This document shows, in pieces, positions 27,641-40,310 of a DNA stretch of 64,000 nucleotides (the first letter of the stretch is position 1; each line of letters opens with the position of its first letter). The stretch comes from Oscheius sp. JU75. Its lineage: Eukaryota; Nematoda; Chromadorea; Rhabditida; Rhabditidae. Location: positions 3,162,001 through 3,226,000 of the forward strand of contig JASJZC010000001.1 of assembly GCA_037178855.1 (NCBI GenBank), written 5' to 3'. The position numbers were made by a program, and so were the translations under genes. The notes beneath the pieces were generated by a model. The model ran no database searches and was not told where the DNA came from. It worked only from the letters and a program-made list of their open reading frames with translations.

Positions 27641-30600
27641 TCACTCGGGAATTGTTGAGAGCAGCCAACTGGCTAATTCTTGGGAGACTGGCAGGGAGCG
27701 CTGATCGGCCACGGCTGCCACGGCTCTGGCATTGGCTAGAAGCTCTGTTGGGTCGAGAGACGGCGAATACTTGCCACTGCAGTCACAATACTTCGACAAG
27801 ACGTCTCGCCGTATCTGATTTTTTTGACTAAAACTAAAGACAACAAGTTAAATTACCGATTTGCACTTGGTGCAGGTGTGGTCCTGCATCAGATAACAGC
27901 CGATCATCGCGTTTAGCTTCTCGACTACGGCCGTATCCAGCACATAACGGTCGAGACTCTTGCGACAGCTCGTACAGGACTGACAGTGCGGGTCGCCGAG
28001 GTCGAATTCTGAGGCGACGCCGCAAAATGAGCAGAAAATGTTCGAGACGAAGACTGTTGCCGCCTCGTCTGGAGCCTCTCGTCGATCCAGAATTCTCGAC
28101 ATGTTCTCCTGTAGAGCGTCTGTGGCCATCTCGCAATCGCGGTCACAGCTCAGCACCGTGTGGATCTGAATTTTTGCTTCATTCACGAAAAACAATAGGG
28201 ATACCTTTTTGGCCAGAAGAGCTGCGGCTTCTCTCGTGCTGCCAGTTCGGAGCAGCCGGTCCAGGAAGCTATAAATGCGCTGATTGATCTGATTTGTGAT
28301 AAAGTCCGAGCGGAAGAGTGCACTCGATTCTTCATCAAATTGCTGTAATTTGATTTCTTTTATCGAATAAGAGTAGGCATACATTATTCTTCATCTCCTC
28401 GTTGAACAAAAAGACGTATCCTTTGACAATTTTGTGGAATTCCTCCTGAATGCCGGCCGTGGTCGGCAGTTCGTCCGCCAGTCGCCAACGACTCTAAAAT
28501 ATGACTTTTAACATTTGTAAGAAACAAAGGTACCCTTGGAACACTTTTTCTTGTCGCAATCTGCTGCTCGTCTCCTAGATCGTCTAACACGGTTTCTGTC
28601 GTCTCAACGTCGAGAATACCTAGAAGAAATCGCTTTTACCAATAGAAAGAAAGCAAAAAGTACCGGAAAAGTTCTGCTGCGAGTACCAGAAAAGACAGCT
28701 GTAGACATTCCTTTGTCGGATCGAGAGAGCCGAGAATAGGGGGCTGTTTGAGAGGGAAAGAATGAGCATTTCGGTGAAACTACGAGCTGCTTCGGGTGTG
28801 GTCCTACCCGTATTCAGGACTATTTCGATCGACGAGGCGTAGATGATCTTTCCGCCAAGACGCTCGATTTCGGCGCAGAGGAGCAGCACGAGCTTCTTTT
28901 CCAGCACGGCCACATTCCGAGTTATGGCGGGATCAAAGAGGAGCGAAGCGGGTGAATGGAGCCATCTGCTCAATGCCAATACGGTCTTTTCTGCATACGT
29001 ATTCTTCTGGGTCGAGATCTGCCGTCCGACCTCGGCCAGGGTAGTTCGAAGGATTTTCAGGACAGCATCAACCGAGGCTCCTTCATCGTAGGCGGAGATT
29101 GTTTTTCTAAATATGTAATACAATGGTCTAAGCATCAGAATCACCTCATTCCAAGCATGCTGTCCACGGGAAGAGCTACGGTCGAGTCGAAAGTGACCGT
29201 GTCATCGGCTCCCTCAGCTTCCAGTAGGCGGCTTCGTTGAACAAGAGCCGTGACGGCCACTGCTGCAATATCCAGGCTGACACAGGCCTGGCCATGAAAT
29301 CCGGGGCGATTGAGTAAAACGGTATGGTCTTTGGTCAAGGGCTTCCAGTCAACCGAAAGACGCAAATCGTCGAGTTCTTTTCCGCCAAGATCCGGACGAC
29401 TCAATGGACTGGCCCAGAGCACGTGTCCATTCTGGAGCAGATTCCGCGCGTAAAGCAGATCGAGTCCGAGCGAGGTCGGGTCCTTGGGAATGTTTCCAAT
29501 CGGAATCTTCAGCAGACGAGCCCATTTGGCGTGTTCCTCCAGGTAGGGGAACGAATTGAAAAAGTGCTTGATGGCTCTTCTGCCGACTAGACTCTGCCAT
29601 TCGAGCTGGTTCAGCAGCTGTGACGGTTCAGGCTTATGGAGACGGACATGTGGAAAGAGGGTCAAATTCGGCACCGAGGCTACCTAAATAGTCATTTTCT
29701 ATGTGGATACCGTTAAAAACGAACCATGTCAGCTGGCTCCTCGTTTGTGATCATAACCAGAAGCGTTGGTCGGGCCGTGGCTTCTCGGAATTCTCTCAAC
29801 GCCCTGGCCACCTCCTTCTCACAGTCCTTGTTCGAGCCGAACTGCTTCACCATCCATTCCATCTCCTCCCGGATAGCTGACTTGAATGAGGGAAGGTCTT
29901 CTCTAAAATATCCTTTTAAACCTCCAAAAAAAGTGAAGGACTAACATTTCCTCGTTGTAGACAGTCTTGTACAGCTTGCCCATATTGGGCATGTTTTCCA
30001 GGGTGCCTCGATTGACGACAAAATAGAAGCCCTTCTTCGTAGCCGGATCCATCAGGCACCAGATTCGGCGTGGGTTTGACGAATCGGCCTGAAATTGATG
30101 GTTTTATTGCAGAAGGAAGCATCTGAACTGAGGTATGCGTGGGAAAATGAGTATAACTTCTGCAGGATGGCAGTCTGTAAGTGGCTTGACTACAAATCCA
30201 AACATCCCAGGTTCGATCCCACTTACTACCAAGGTTCTTTTTGAAACACTTGGGAGCGCGCGTTGTGTTCTTTTGGTCTAATTTGAAAATTTTAGTTATG
30301 CAAACAGCTACAGTTGGTACCATTATAGTAGCCACAAGTACTGTAACTTAGTAGTAATTTGTTACTCCTGAATTCGCAGTTAATTCTGTTGCAAAAATTA
30401 CAAAGCAAACTAGCAATTACAAGACTACAGTAATTACTTTGCTTCTGGAACATGTTATAATTGAGTTCACTAATAATAAGCCATTATGCTGTCAAGAACC
30501 AACCTGAGTGTATTTGTAGAGGAAGATGTTCCTCGTCGAGCCGTCTCCAAGATACTTCTGATGTCCGTCGACCTGTTTTAGATTATCCAAGAGGTATGTT

Positions 30601-33600
30601 CCTCCGGAAGGCGGCACTATCGGCCTGCACAGACATCCGAGGTGGAGGAGAGCTCGGAACCAGAGCGGTGTCTGCGTCTCGTAGATTCCCTCTACTTCTG
30701 CACTGCAGAGCTCCGCATTCGCGATGTCCAACAGCTTCTGATACTGCGCCTCGTCCGTCTTGTACTCGTAGAGATGGTGCGACTGTCTCTGATGGGGGAG
30801 AGTACGTCGGATCACGTCACGTCCATCCTTCGGGACTCGCGAATTGACGATGATCGAGCGCTCGACTCGCAGGGAGACCTTGTTCATTTGGCCCTCGGTG
30901 GCGACCCAAAGATTGAAATAGCCCGGACTTCGGACATTCTCTTCGATGGATAGGATCTGCCAAGTCCTCTCGGCCTGTCTATGCAGCGCATTGCTGACCA
31001 TTTGAGTCACATTCGACGCCCCTAAAATTGTGGTTTTCATGGGGAAAATGAACAAAATACCTCGATCTCTGGCCCGTTCCTTCCTCTTTTTCAGCAGCCA
31101 GCGACATTTCTGTTTTCGGAAGTCGTTCCAGGCCTCGAAGCCGTCCGTCTTCATCGACTTTTTCTCGGGCTCAGTCGGCTCCGTTCTCGTAGCTGTCTTG
31201 CCCGTATTCTTCGACTTTTTCGGCTCATTCTCCTTGTTTTCTTCAGTATCCTCGTTGGCCGAAGCCGGTCTTTTGCCGTGCTGATTCGTCTCGACGCCCT
31301 GCTGTGGACGGGCGACTTTAGAGAACATGTCGGTGATCTTGCGCTGGTAGATAGAGTCATTTCTGTTCTTTATCTTGTTCTCTAGCCAATCCGGGTGAGG
31401 AATTCTGGGAACGGGGTTCGAAACTCCCTGAAGGGCTGCCGGAATCGAGATGATCTTCTGAATACAGTTGCCGAGTCGCTCCACGTAATAGTCCCAGTCC
31501 AGGAGCTAAAATGTGGTCATTTGAACCGACAAATCACGGAAAAAGTACATTTCTGATGTTGATATCGTCTCCAATACTTGTCTGCTTCGTCCATTTTCTC
31601 AGGTAATGAACGCGAGTCTTCGAATCCGCTTGGAAAATAGCCAAAGGGATGGTTCTCTCTGTGACCGGGGCTCCCATCGGATGCTTCGAGATGACAAATT
31701 GACAAGCTAGACCGGCGTCCTGAATTTTTTTTCCTTTTTACCTAAGTATTAAAAAAAATAACCTTGACCATGGAATCGCCCAAGAACTCGGCTAGTCGCT
31801 TGGCTGTTGTGATACTCGTACTCTTCTGCGAGCCGTAATCCTCGAGTTTCCTGCTCATACTGCGATTTTCCGAGATCAGATCGAAGAGCTCCCTATCGCC
31901 CAGATTTACACCCTTCGAGAACAGTACATCCAGCCAGTAGTCGGCATCTCGGGCCACGTGTTCGTAACACTGAAAAGGGGGCTGCTTTGATTAGTTGATC
32001 AGGCGACCAGACTGGTCGCTTTTCTGGCATCGCATGCAAATTGGATCCGCCAAGGTGACTGTTTTTCGCGAAGAATCAAGCTGTAAGGAAAAAGGCCTAT
32101 AGTGATTACGAGCGGGCCTTATAAAAGAGTGAGGGAGAAGAGCGACAACAGTTCTCAGCTGTACGATGTTCACTCTTCCTGCCAAGGCTGTGAGTCTCTT
32201 TTTCAAGCTAGAATAGAGGAAGTTCAGCTAATCTACGTCACCTATGCCATCCTTCTGGCCACTCCGACTCTCGCCTGCATCGGTGGAGGTAGCGGCTGCT
32301 GTTCGCAGCCTCCGTGCCCTCAGCCCTGCTGTGGAATGCTCGGATGCGGATAATATTCGAGACTACCGCAATCCTGTAACTTATGCGAAATAAAAACACA
32401 CCTCGTCGAGCGTCTTTCCCTTGAGAAAAGTCTTAAAGACGGAGGACTGGAAGTACTTGATGATATTCAGCTCTCCTCGTCTCTTCACCTCGAATCCCTT
32501 GAGCTCGGCCAAAGAGCCGTCGATATTGAAAACGGCATATCTGAACGAGTTTTAGGAAACTACAAATGATTGAACGGACCTCTTTTTGAGCTTCTTGCCC
32601 TCCTCCTTCGAGGCCGGGAGAACCATGCACTGATAGGGACCGTCCACCTCGAAGAAGATAGAATTTTCCGAGCTGATAGTGTACGATCCGTCCTTTTCCA
32701 ATGTGTGATACTGCTCGTTCGTGAAGGCCTGGTTGACGAGCGCATTGAGCATGGCGGCTGGATAGGAGACCGTAATCTAAAATGGATTTTTTTGTACAAA
32801 ACTAGAGAAAGTTCCCACATTCTTTCTCTTGTGATTCTGTAGCTGGAAGGTGATATTTTCGGGGAAACTAGCGGGGATCAGACACCAAATTCCGTCCGTA
32901 TCCAGCTCCAAAGGCTTGCCAATCTGCTCAACAAGTTTCCTGGCCTCTGTGATGATTTTGGCGCCGGTATGACAGACAATGCCGGCCATCTCCATTGAAT
33001 ACCAGCGACTTCCCTTGCGCATCACGTAGCCGTAGAATGAGTTCAAAATGCACTTGTGCGCGAGTTGGAGCGACTCGTACAAGACGACCATTCCTTGGCC
33101 AGCTTTCACGGCAGCTACGTCGTCTTTAGAGACCTTGTCCAGGGCGTTTTTGGCCTGTTTCAGCATCTCCTTGTAGTCGTATCTGACAGATTTCGGCTAG
33201 AAAATGACAAAAAGGTACCTTCTGTCCCTGAAGGCTCTGACAGTATCGACGTAGAAGGAGTTCTCCCGCTGACAGATCATCGTCTCTCGGACTTCCAATC
33301 TTGTTATGTGATTCCGACCATAGACTCTCTTACTGTAATCTGTAAGTTTTACAGTTTACATCTAGTCTTAGGGAGTAAACCTTGAATTCTCTTCTTCTCG
33401 ATGGCAAGTCTCTCTTCCCTCGGCATTTGATGGAAAGGCTTGTTCGCCTTGCCGAATCGTTCTCCCTCTAGCTGCTGTTTTATCTGCTGATCTTCTCCCC
33501 TTGTCGTAGGGGCCAACTCTCCGCGCCATTCCCACGGCATTGTTCGCTTGCATTTGGCATCGGGAGCATTGTACGTGCAGCTCATGCATACCTCCTCGTT

Positions 33601-35878
33601 CACCATGGCTGATGGCTGGAATCCACTTTTTTTAGGTCAAAAATTAAGACAAGCCTGTAATCTGTTGGTAAGAATGATGTTCGGATACATGGCTCCAACG
33701 TCCAGATGATAAATTCTGGGATTTTCGAGTCGGGAGGGGAACTTGAGCATATCTTCGAAGGATTCCTGTAGTTCGGAACATCGCGCGTCGAAATCGACAA
33801 CCTGGTCCAAGGTGATGCCATATTCTCGCTTCAATTCCTTCGCGATCGTGTCCGGAGCATCGTCGCGGAGTTGCGCGAGGGCTGTCGACACGAGACGGAA
33901 TCTATATGCTTTTTTGAAGGCACTAAAGCGTATCTACCTGGCAGGAATGTCAGCTCGAAAGACGCCAGCTTCCAGGGCTTCTACATGCCCACCAACGTAG
34001 GTCTCGCTCTCGATTCTACAACATTTGGGCTTGGTTTAAACTCAACGAAAAAGTACCTGTGTCCGTCCTTGGTCGTCTTGACCTCCCCATCTGTGATGTA
34101 CTTGTTCGGAAAGATGATGTTCTTCTCGAAGGCCTTCACCATCAAAAGGGCTTCGCAAAGTGTGCCGGAACCCTTTCTCAGGACCTACAAATTCGAATAT
34201 TTCCGCCAAATCAGCAATATTACATCATCGGGTCCGAGAGGGATAATTGTGCACAAAGCGAAGACGAACGGATGGACGTATTTCATATAGAGATAGTAGG
34301 TAGCGACGGCGTCTGACACAGAATAGTTGGCCAGCGTCTGGGGTTCTTCTCTGGCCATTCGGCACATTTCTTCCGGGTCGACCTCTTCGGGATCATAGCG
34401 CAATTTGGCCTTACAAGCAGCCTTCAGATTCTGGCTTCCCACGGGGAGGTAGGAGTCTCGCTTGACCCAGCAGAAGGCGTCCATATGAACGCAGTTCCTG
34501 CTCCTGTACTCTTCCCCAATCTTGGAGAAACCGAGCTCTTCCAGCATGTTCAAGCCGCGAATCTGGGCTCGGGCCTCGACGAATGGCCAATCGAAAAAGT
34601 CGCCGTTGTAGGTCACGATAATATTTGGCTGGACCTCCAGAATGTGGTCGAAGAATCTATTTTTTTGAACTTTGGAAACCAAAGAAAAGATGGAATACCT
34701 CCTGATAGTAGCTTCCTCGTCCTCCATATTCCAAACCGTGAACTCTCCCTTGAAATCGTCTTTCGGCGTGTATTCAAAGCTCTCGATGTCGGCGGAGACT
34801 ATCTCGCGGTTGATGATGAGAAAGCCGTGGCCATCCACCTGGAAATGGCTTGAAAGAGGTCAGAAAAGCACTGACCATATAGGAAATCATCATGATCTCG
34901 TCGCTCTCGCGGTCTGGAAACTTCAGCGGCAGCTTCGTCGTCTCAATATCGTAGGCCAAGACGACCGGGTCCACGGGATTGATTGTTTCTGTTATGCCTT
35001 CGATCGAGGGCATCCTGGCTGTACCGGCCATTCCTTTGACCTTGTACCAGCTTCCGACGAAGATCTTCTTGTCGATGGCTACGCGCATATGGTAGGGCAG
35101 GTCGTGCTCGCGAATGTCCAGAATCTGTTCCATGATATCGCCATCGCTTAGAGCGTAATTGTCGCCGCCCATTGTTCTGGAACTTTTCCTATGAAGACAG
35201 CTTGAAAAGGACCAACTTTCTCAAATAGTCGCCATAGGTCGATTCCTTCTTGATTCTGTCCTTATTTTTTCTGATTTCTGGCATCAGATCCTTCTTTACA
35301 CGCGCCAGTTCCGACAAGGAGGGGAAGGACAGCTTCAGATAGGTTTTTTGTATTCCGGCCAAGTGGTTGGCCTGAATTCCGAATTGTCAGGACTTATAGA
35401 GAAAAGCAATTACCAGGTCAAGATCTTCCTTGTCGATCGGCTCAATATTGAATGAATTCTGATACTTTTTGGCCAGATATCCCTGCACATGTTGCTCTTT
35501 TCCGTCAGCAGTCGAAATGTAAAAATATGGTCGGAACGGATAGGCTATCTGGAAATAAACAATTTTTTCATATTGCAAATACCGCTCACTCTGAATCGAC
35601 GACCACTTTCCTCGATAAAATAGAAATCCACAACTGCGAGTATGATTTTGGTCTGTTCATCGATGATTTCCGAGGGCTGGATGTTGACGAGCCAGGCCAG
35701 CCGCTCCGGTGGCTCTGTATACTTCTCGAAACCATATTTGCAATCGATCAAGTCGTTGAACTTTATCGTCTTCACTCTTTCGTCGTAATTTGCATCCCTG
35801 GAAATATTGTTTAATGAAAGTAAAGGAAACTGACTTTTCGTGAGCTTGAGCAAGAAGTTCATCGCGATCCTCGTTCAT
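27641..35878 (-). CDS. POLE: DNA polymerase epsilon catalytic subunit
   Basis: Leading-strand replicative B-family polymerase with proofreading. Twenty-eight exons, from 35878-35835, 35797-35590, 35548-35414, 35371-35217, 35176-34876 through 28165-27857 and 27814-27641, sum to about 2,128 residues (human 2,286). Motifs in order: exonuclease [22 protein letters not shown] and [13 protein letters not shown]; polymerase [25 protein letters not shown] and LDTDGIW; then FFEVDGPY and [12 protein letters not shown]; a lysine-rich linker; and the C-terminal inactive half ending in cysteine clusters ([29 protein letters not shown]). The intron at 33654-33616 is GC-AG. Two long introns hold a tRNA-like sequence (30089-30503) and an antisense nested gene (31970-32401). 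Its promoter carries an E2F-like site. Confidence 0.95.
30160..30231 (+). pseudogene. tRNA-like degenerate sequence in a POLE intron
   Basis: Contains a B-box (GGTTCGATCCC) with an anticodon-arm-like TTGACTACAAATCC upstream and a T-run downstream, but the T-stem and acceptor stem mispair. Antisense to POLE. Confidence 0.3.
32120..32127 (+). promoter_or_regulatory. TATA box of the nested gene
   Basis: TATAAAAG on the plus strand, 46 nt upstream of the ATG at 32166. Few other genes in the window have such a box. Confidence 0.6.
32166..32353 (+). CDS. Small secreted cysteine-rich protein nested in a POLE intron
   Basis: Two exons, 32166-32189 and 32228-32353, joined by a 38-nt GT-AG intron, encode 49 residues: a hydrophobic signal peptide ([20 protein letters not shown]) then a short mature part with [19 protein letters not shown] and a final CGMLGCG. 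A TATA box sits 46 nt upstream and AATAAA lies at 32389-32394, so the whole unit fits inside the 432-nt POLE intron (31970-32401) on the opposite strand. The Gly/Cys/Pro composition recalls small nematode cuticle or secreted Cys-rich proteins; function unknown. Transcription antisense to POLE could interfere with it (inference). Confidence 0.7.
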
Positions 35879-36130
35879 TCGGCCTCTTTCGGCTATTTAC
35901 CGGCTGAAAAAGCTTGTTTTGTTGAAAATTGGCAAGAAATGAGAAATGGAATTTTCAAAATGCTCACTTTCGCGCACTAGGAGGATTTCTCGAATCGTTG
36001 CGGGACCTTCTGCTTACGCCGATCAGCGGGAAAGTAGAAAAAGCTTACAAATCTCTCGTTCAGTTGATTTCCCCTTCTCTTTTTGTTATTATTTGCTCCA
36101 AAAAGCAAGTTCTAATAATGAAACCTTCAG
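35879..36130. promoter_or_regulatory. Bidirectional promoter, POLE / PNGase
   Basis: Only 252 bp separate the divergent start codons. A minus-strand acceptor (gctttttcag) lies just upstream of the POLE ATG and a plus-strand acceptor (aaaccttcag) abuts the PNGase ATG. Confidence 0.6.
35968..35975 (+). promoter_or_regulatory. E2F-like site
   Basis: TTTCGCGC, an exact match to the E2F consensus TTTSGCGC, 90 bp from the POLE start codon. E2F control of replication genes at S phase is established in animals; use here is inferred. Confidence 0.55.
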
Positions 36131-38300
36131 ATGGTCATCCAAATCAGCTCGTTGGACGAGCTGAACCGACATCTCAACGAAGCTGACGCCAATAGGTTGA
36201 TTGTCGTGGACTTCTATGCTGACTGGTGCCCTCCCTGCAGAGCGATTGCTCCCTTCTACGAAGGAATCGCTTCAAACTACAAAAATGCTTCCTTCTTGAA
36301 GGTCAACGTGGATAATTGTCGAGGTTTGTTCAGTTCTTGTAGAGATCTTACCTCGCGGCGGTTCGGTCCCCAATACAAGTTCAATGGTATTTAGACATTT
36401 CTGCATTGTACGGAGTGAGAGCCATGCCCACCTTCCTCTTTATCAAGCAAGGACGAGAAGTCGCGAGGGTTCAAGGAGCCAATGCCGAGAGCATAACGCA
36501 AACTATCAATCAGTTGGTCCGTTCATAAATTAGACTATTATTTGTTCCAGACACTACAGTGAGAGCAATCCCAATGCTGCCACAGAGCAAGAGCGACAGT
36601 TCCTTTCCCAATTCATCCGACACTCGGAGGTAATTATACATTACACGGATCTCGTAAACAAGACTCTCGCCCTGAGTCTCATCCCGTCCGATAAACTACA
36701 AGAAAACGCTACAGTTAATGGAAAAGTCAATCAGTTCGAGCTTGCAAAAGGTATGGAAAGCAACTATTTTTGCATGATGTTTCTTTCGAACTGTTGCTCT
36801 GGTTCAAGTCCGAATTCTTCAGCTGGTGCGACAGTCCAATCTGTCAGAACTGCTCTAAACAGACTCCTAAAGAGTCATACAAACGCGGTAAAACTGATTC
36901 TTTCGAACTTTCTCACACAACTTTTTAGGCACGCCGACCCCTGACGAGAAAGAGTTTGAATGTTCTCGAGTGGAAGTCTATGAATGTGCGGACTGCAAGA
37001 AGGAGGTCCGTTTTCCTCGATACAACAATCCCCAGAAGTTGCTGGAGACCAGGTTTGTTATGTTTCTGCTCTATAAACCATAATAATTCTTCAGGACCGG
37101 CCGCTGTGGCGAATGGGCCAACTGTTTCTGTCTTATGGCGGCAGCCATGGACTTTGATGTCAGGTAAGCTTTTGGCTATTTCTTAAACAATCTCCTTTCC
37201 AGATTCATTTATGACGTGACCGACCACGTCTGGGTCGAGCTCTGGATCCCCGAACTCGATCGCTGGGTCCACTGTGATCCCTGCGAAAACGTTATCGATA
37301 AACCCTACTTGTACGAGAAGGGATGGAACAAGAAGCTCAGTTACGTCATCGCCTACGGTCTGGATCACGTCGTCGACGCGACTTGGAACTATTCCGACCG
37401 TCACAAGTCCCTTCTGAAGCGGAGAAACCACGTCAGAGAGTCTGTCCTCGCCAACTTTCTAAAGGTTTATTGAGTTCCTTTCAAATAACCAACAACTTTC
37501 AGAAACTTTCCAAGCGCGTTGCTACGAGCTACGGAGTCGACGACGCGCGAGAGAAGGAACTGAGAAGAAGAAGGATACACGAGCTCATTCGGAGTATTCA
37601 CGTCGGTAGAAGCCAAAAGGATAACAAAAGCTACGAGGGTCGCTCGACAGGTAGCGTCGAATGGCGATCTGCTCGTGGCGAGCTCGGAGCCAGTCCGAAA
37701 AAGAAACAGCCGGTTGTGATTCGACCGAATGACGAAGAGTTGGCCGCGAAGAAACTGAAAATCACCTACAATGTCTCCAAGGACGTGTACACTCGTGGCG
37801 GCACCACGACGAAGGGCTGGTCATCGCTCATTTTTAAGTCGAAAGACGTCCAGCGGAAGGTAGAAGCCGATTGGAAGATGGTCTATCTGTGTAGGAAGGA
37901 AGGAAAGGAGGAAGGAGAGGTAGTCTTTCTTATTGTTATAAAAAAAATAACGTGAATTTTCAGATAACTTGGGCTATCGATTTGACTGGTGTGAAGGTCA
38001 AAGAGGCCAGTGTCAGATTCAGCGGGAACCAGGAGTTCGAGAATGCTCGGATCACACTTTCTGTCTGTGCGGATAAGGTAATTTTGTTATCATATCTTTC
38101 AAAAGCCTGGATCTTAGATGTGCCTGCCACTCCCGGCTTCCGGCTACATCTTGGTCAACGATCCTCCTTCTTGTCTGCTCAAGATTACGGCAAATTTCAC
38201 AGGCGGACGAGGAAACAGCGCCTTCCAACACGCCCAGCTGTTTCGAAGCGCCCTCGACTCGGCCGAAAATCAGCTAGATCTTCACATTACTTTCGAATAA
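36131..38300 (+). CDS. png-1: Peptide:N-glycanase with N-terminal thioredoxin domain
   Basis: Cytosolic enzyme that removes N-glycans from misfolded glycoproteins retrotranslocated from the ER. Ten exons (36131-36323, 36395-36512, 36551-36750, 36789-36887, 36929-37052, 37095-37163, 37203-37464, 37503-37919, 37964-38077, 38118-38300) give 592 residues. Residues about 1-105 are a thioredoxin fold with WCPPC at 32-36. Zinc-binding CxxC pairs (SPICQNC, YECADCKK) precede the transglutaminase-like core with catalytic Cys (GRCGEWANCF), His (DHVWVELW) and Asp (HCDPCEN). The C-terminal part matches the PAW sugar-binding domain. The thioredoxin fusion is known from C. elegans PNG-1. The exon starting at 36789 has no AG before it: the intron ends ctttcg, though length and frame fit. 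Confidence 0.92.
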
Positions 38301-38847
38301 TTCGATGCCTATTTCAGTTTGTATTTGGGTTGCTTACTGTGATATCTGTACAAATGCCAAAAAAAATTGAATAAAGTTTTACCGATGTGAATTTGCTTGA
38401 GAAGATAGCAACGGACAGGAGCAACGCATCTTTGCCACTGTTTTGTAGGAAAATAGTTTTATATAATGGATTAATTTCGCCGTTTTCGGACTCTTTCTGT
38501 GCTTCAAAACAGATGTGAAGCGATAGTACTTCGGCATTAATGTTACAGACCGTTTTTTTGCAGGCGCATTAAATTGACTTATTTTGACCTTGCTTCTTAT
38601 ATGTTTGGTCGGTGTTAAACAAAACGGAGAAAGTTGAAACCACGGGCACGAAAAATGAAGTGAAAAAAGCAAAAGTGTTTGTATCCCCGCGTATAATCGC
38701 ACGAACTCATTTGTTGCGCAGCTACAGTAATCTGAACGTGGTTTCTGAACCGTTGGTTGCTCTTTCTTTCTTCGCTTTTTTTTGTTGGAGTTTTGTTCAT
38801 TTCTTTTCGTTTTTTCGCACTAAAAATGTCCAATTTTGCAGACGGAT
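38301..38847. other. Intergenic between PNGase and HORMA genes
   Basis: Contains the PNGase polyadenylation signal (AATAAA near 38369) and, just before 38848, ttttgcag as a likely trans-splice acceptor. No further gene seen. Confidence 0.5.
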
Positions 38848-40046
38848 ATGACTCCCAGAACCACAAATACGCCACGTCGAAGCTCAGTGGCAGCTATGAA
38901 TACTGCAATTAAGGCAAAACTCGTTTTCTTCTCTTACTAAAGCGTATTTTCAGTGGGGAGCCACCTTCCCGGAGCAATTCGAAACCGACGAAGACTCGTT
39001 CAAATTCGTCTCGAGATGTCTTCTGCTGGGTGTTGCGCAGGTCCTGAAAATGCGCCGTCTTCTGCCTCCGGAAGATTTTAGAAAGCGCAATGTGACCGGT
39101 TAATTATTGCTTCGAATTCTATAACTCTCATTTTCAGAAATCTGCCAATGTACGACTTTCCATTCGGAAACTGCCACCGGCAGAAGATGCAGTAAGAAGC
39201 TTAATGGTGCTGCAGAAGCAATCAAGCTGAGTTACCTGAAAGAGTTCATTATCGTCGTCTCCACGAACGAGACCAATCACGACGAGGCCATCGAGGTCTT
39301 CACGTGGTCCTTCGCCTACAACCGCGGCCAAGCGGTTGTCACGCTTTCGAAGTGAGTGCACGTTTAGTTTCCTTTTATTGTTGTGTTCCAGGCCAGATGG
39401 CGAAGCTTTGACCACGCTGAAGTACAATGGACCCGAGACCGTCAAGGAGGAGACTATTGCCATGCTGCTCAAGATTCGCCGTTTGTGCTCTAGAATTCTC
39501 GGCCCACTTCCCGACACTGCATTTGCAACCTTCAGGGTAACATACTATCAGAGTAAGTACTTACTTTTGTTTTATATTTCAATCCCCATTTAGATAAGCC
39601 GAGTGGATATCAGGCTCCCGGATTCCATCTCTCCGAGACCGTCTATGACCTGGATTCCAGGGCTAAGCGACTTGGTCTCGGCGGAACTGCTGTTGCCGGC
39701 AGCAAGCTCTTCGTCAGCGTTCAAAGCGTCTGCTTGGAGGATCCCGATGAGGCAACCAGACAGCTCGATCGTGCCAATATGACCTCGCTCACTCTGGACG
39801 ACAGCCGCATCGAATATGCATTCGCCTACGATATGGGAGCTCCTGTTGCACCGTCATCAATTCGCGGTTTGTTCTTTATCCGTAATGAATTTCATTTGAA
39901 ATTCAGCTGCCGATCCCGGTGTTCTCACCAGCAAACCCGATGTCAGCTTTGCCAGCCCCAATCTCAAAGGACACATGCGTGCGCTCTCTCTTCAGAAGTC
40001 TCCCGGTAACTGCACCCGTCTTGATCAAATGTCCCCGGTGAAGTAA
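38848..40046 (+). CDS. HORMA-domain meiotic chromosome-axis protein
   Basis: HORMA proteins (HIM-3/HTP family in nematodes, Hop1/HORMAD elsewhere) assemble along meiotic chromosome axes and control crossover formation. Exons 38848-38922, 38954-39098, 39138-39361, 39402-39552, 39594-39866 and 39907-40046 give 335 residues. The HORMA core is seen in RCLLLGVAQVLKMRRLLPPE, LSYLKEFIIVVSTNETNHDE and AIEVFTWSFAYN, then the C-terminal safety-belt region. The basic N-terminus (TPRTTNTPRRSSV) precedes it. The first intron can begin either at a GC (38914) or at a GT (38923); both keep frame. A short Ser/Pro-rich tail could hold a closure motif, not proven. Confidence 0.82.
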
Positions 40047-40310
40047 CCCATTTTAAACCTTCCTGTTCATTGTTTTCATGTTAAATATGTTAGTTCTTTT
40101 CTTTTTGGTCTGTTAGAATAAATTTTTTTTAACTAAAAAGTCTCTTACTTCGCTAATACGCAATGTTACGTCGGCCACGGTTTCTGCAGGCTGCTTTTGT
40201 CTGGGCTTTTTCTTTTTTTTGTTCCTCTTGTTCTGAAAATACGATTAGCCTTCTGCAATTTCGCTCTTTTGCCTGTTAGCTCCTCAAGATTTTGAATTTT
40301 CCAGGCAAAG

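Noticed and set aside
34485..35151. Plus-strand frames over 120 codons inside POLE
   Set aside because: They are complements of POLE exonuclease-domain exons.
35188..35217. A 28-nt intron in POLE
   Set aside because: An acceptor 12 nt further (gttccag) gives a 40-nt intron, the usual size here, with the same frame.
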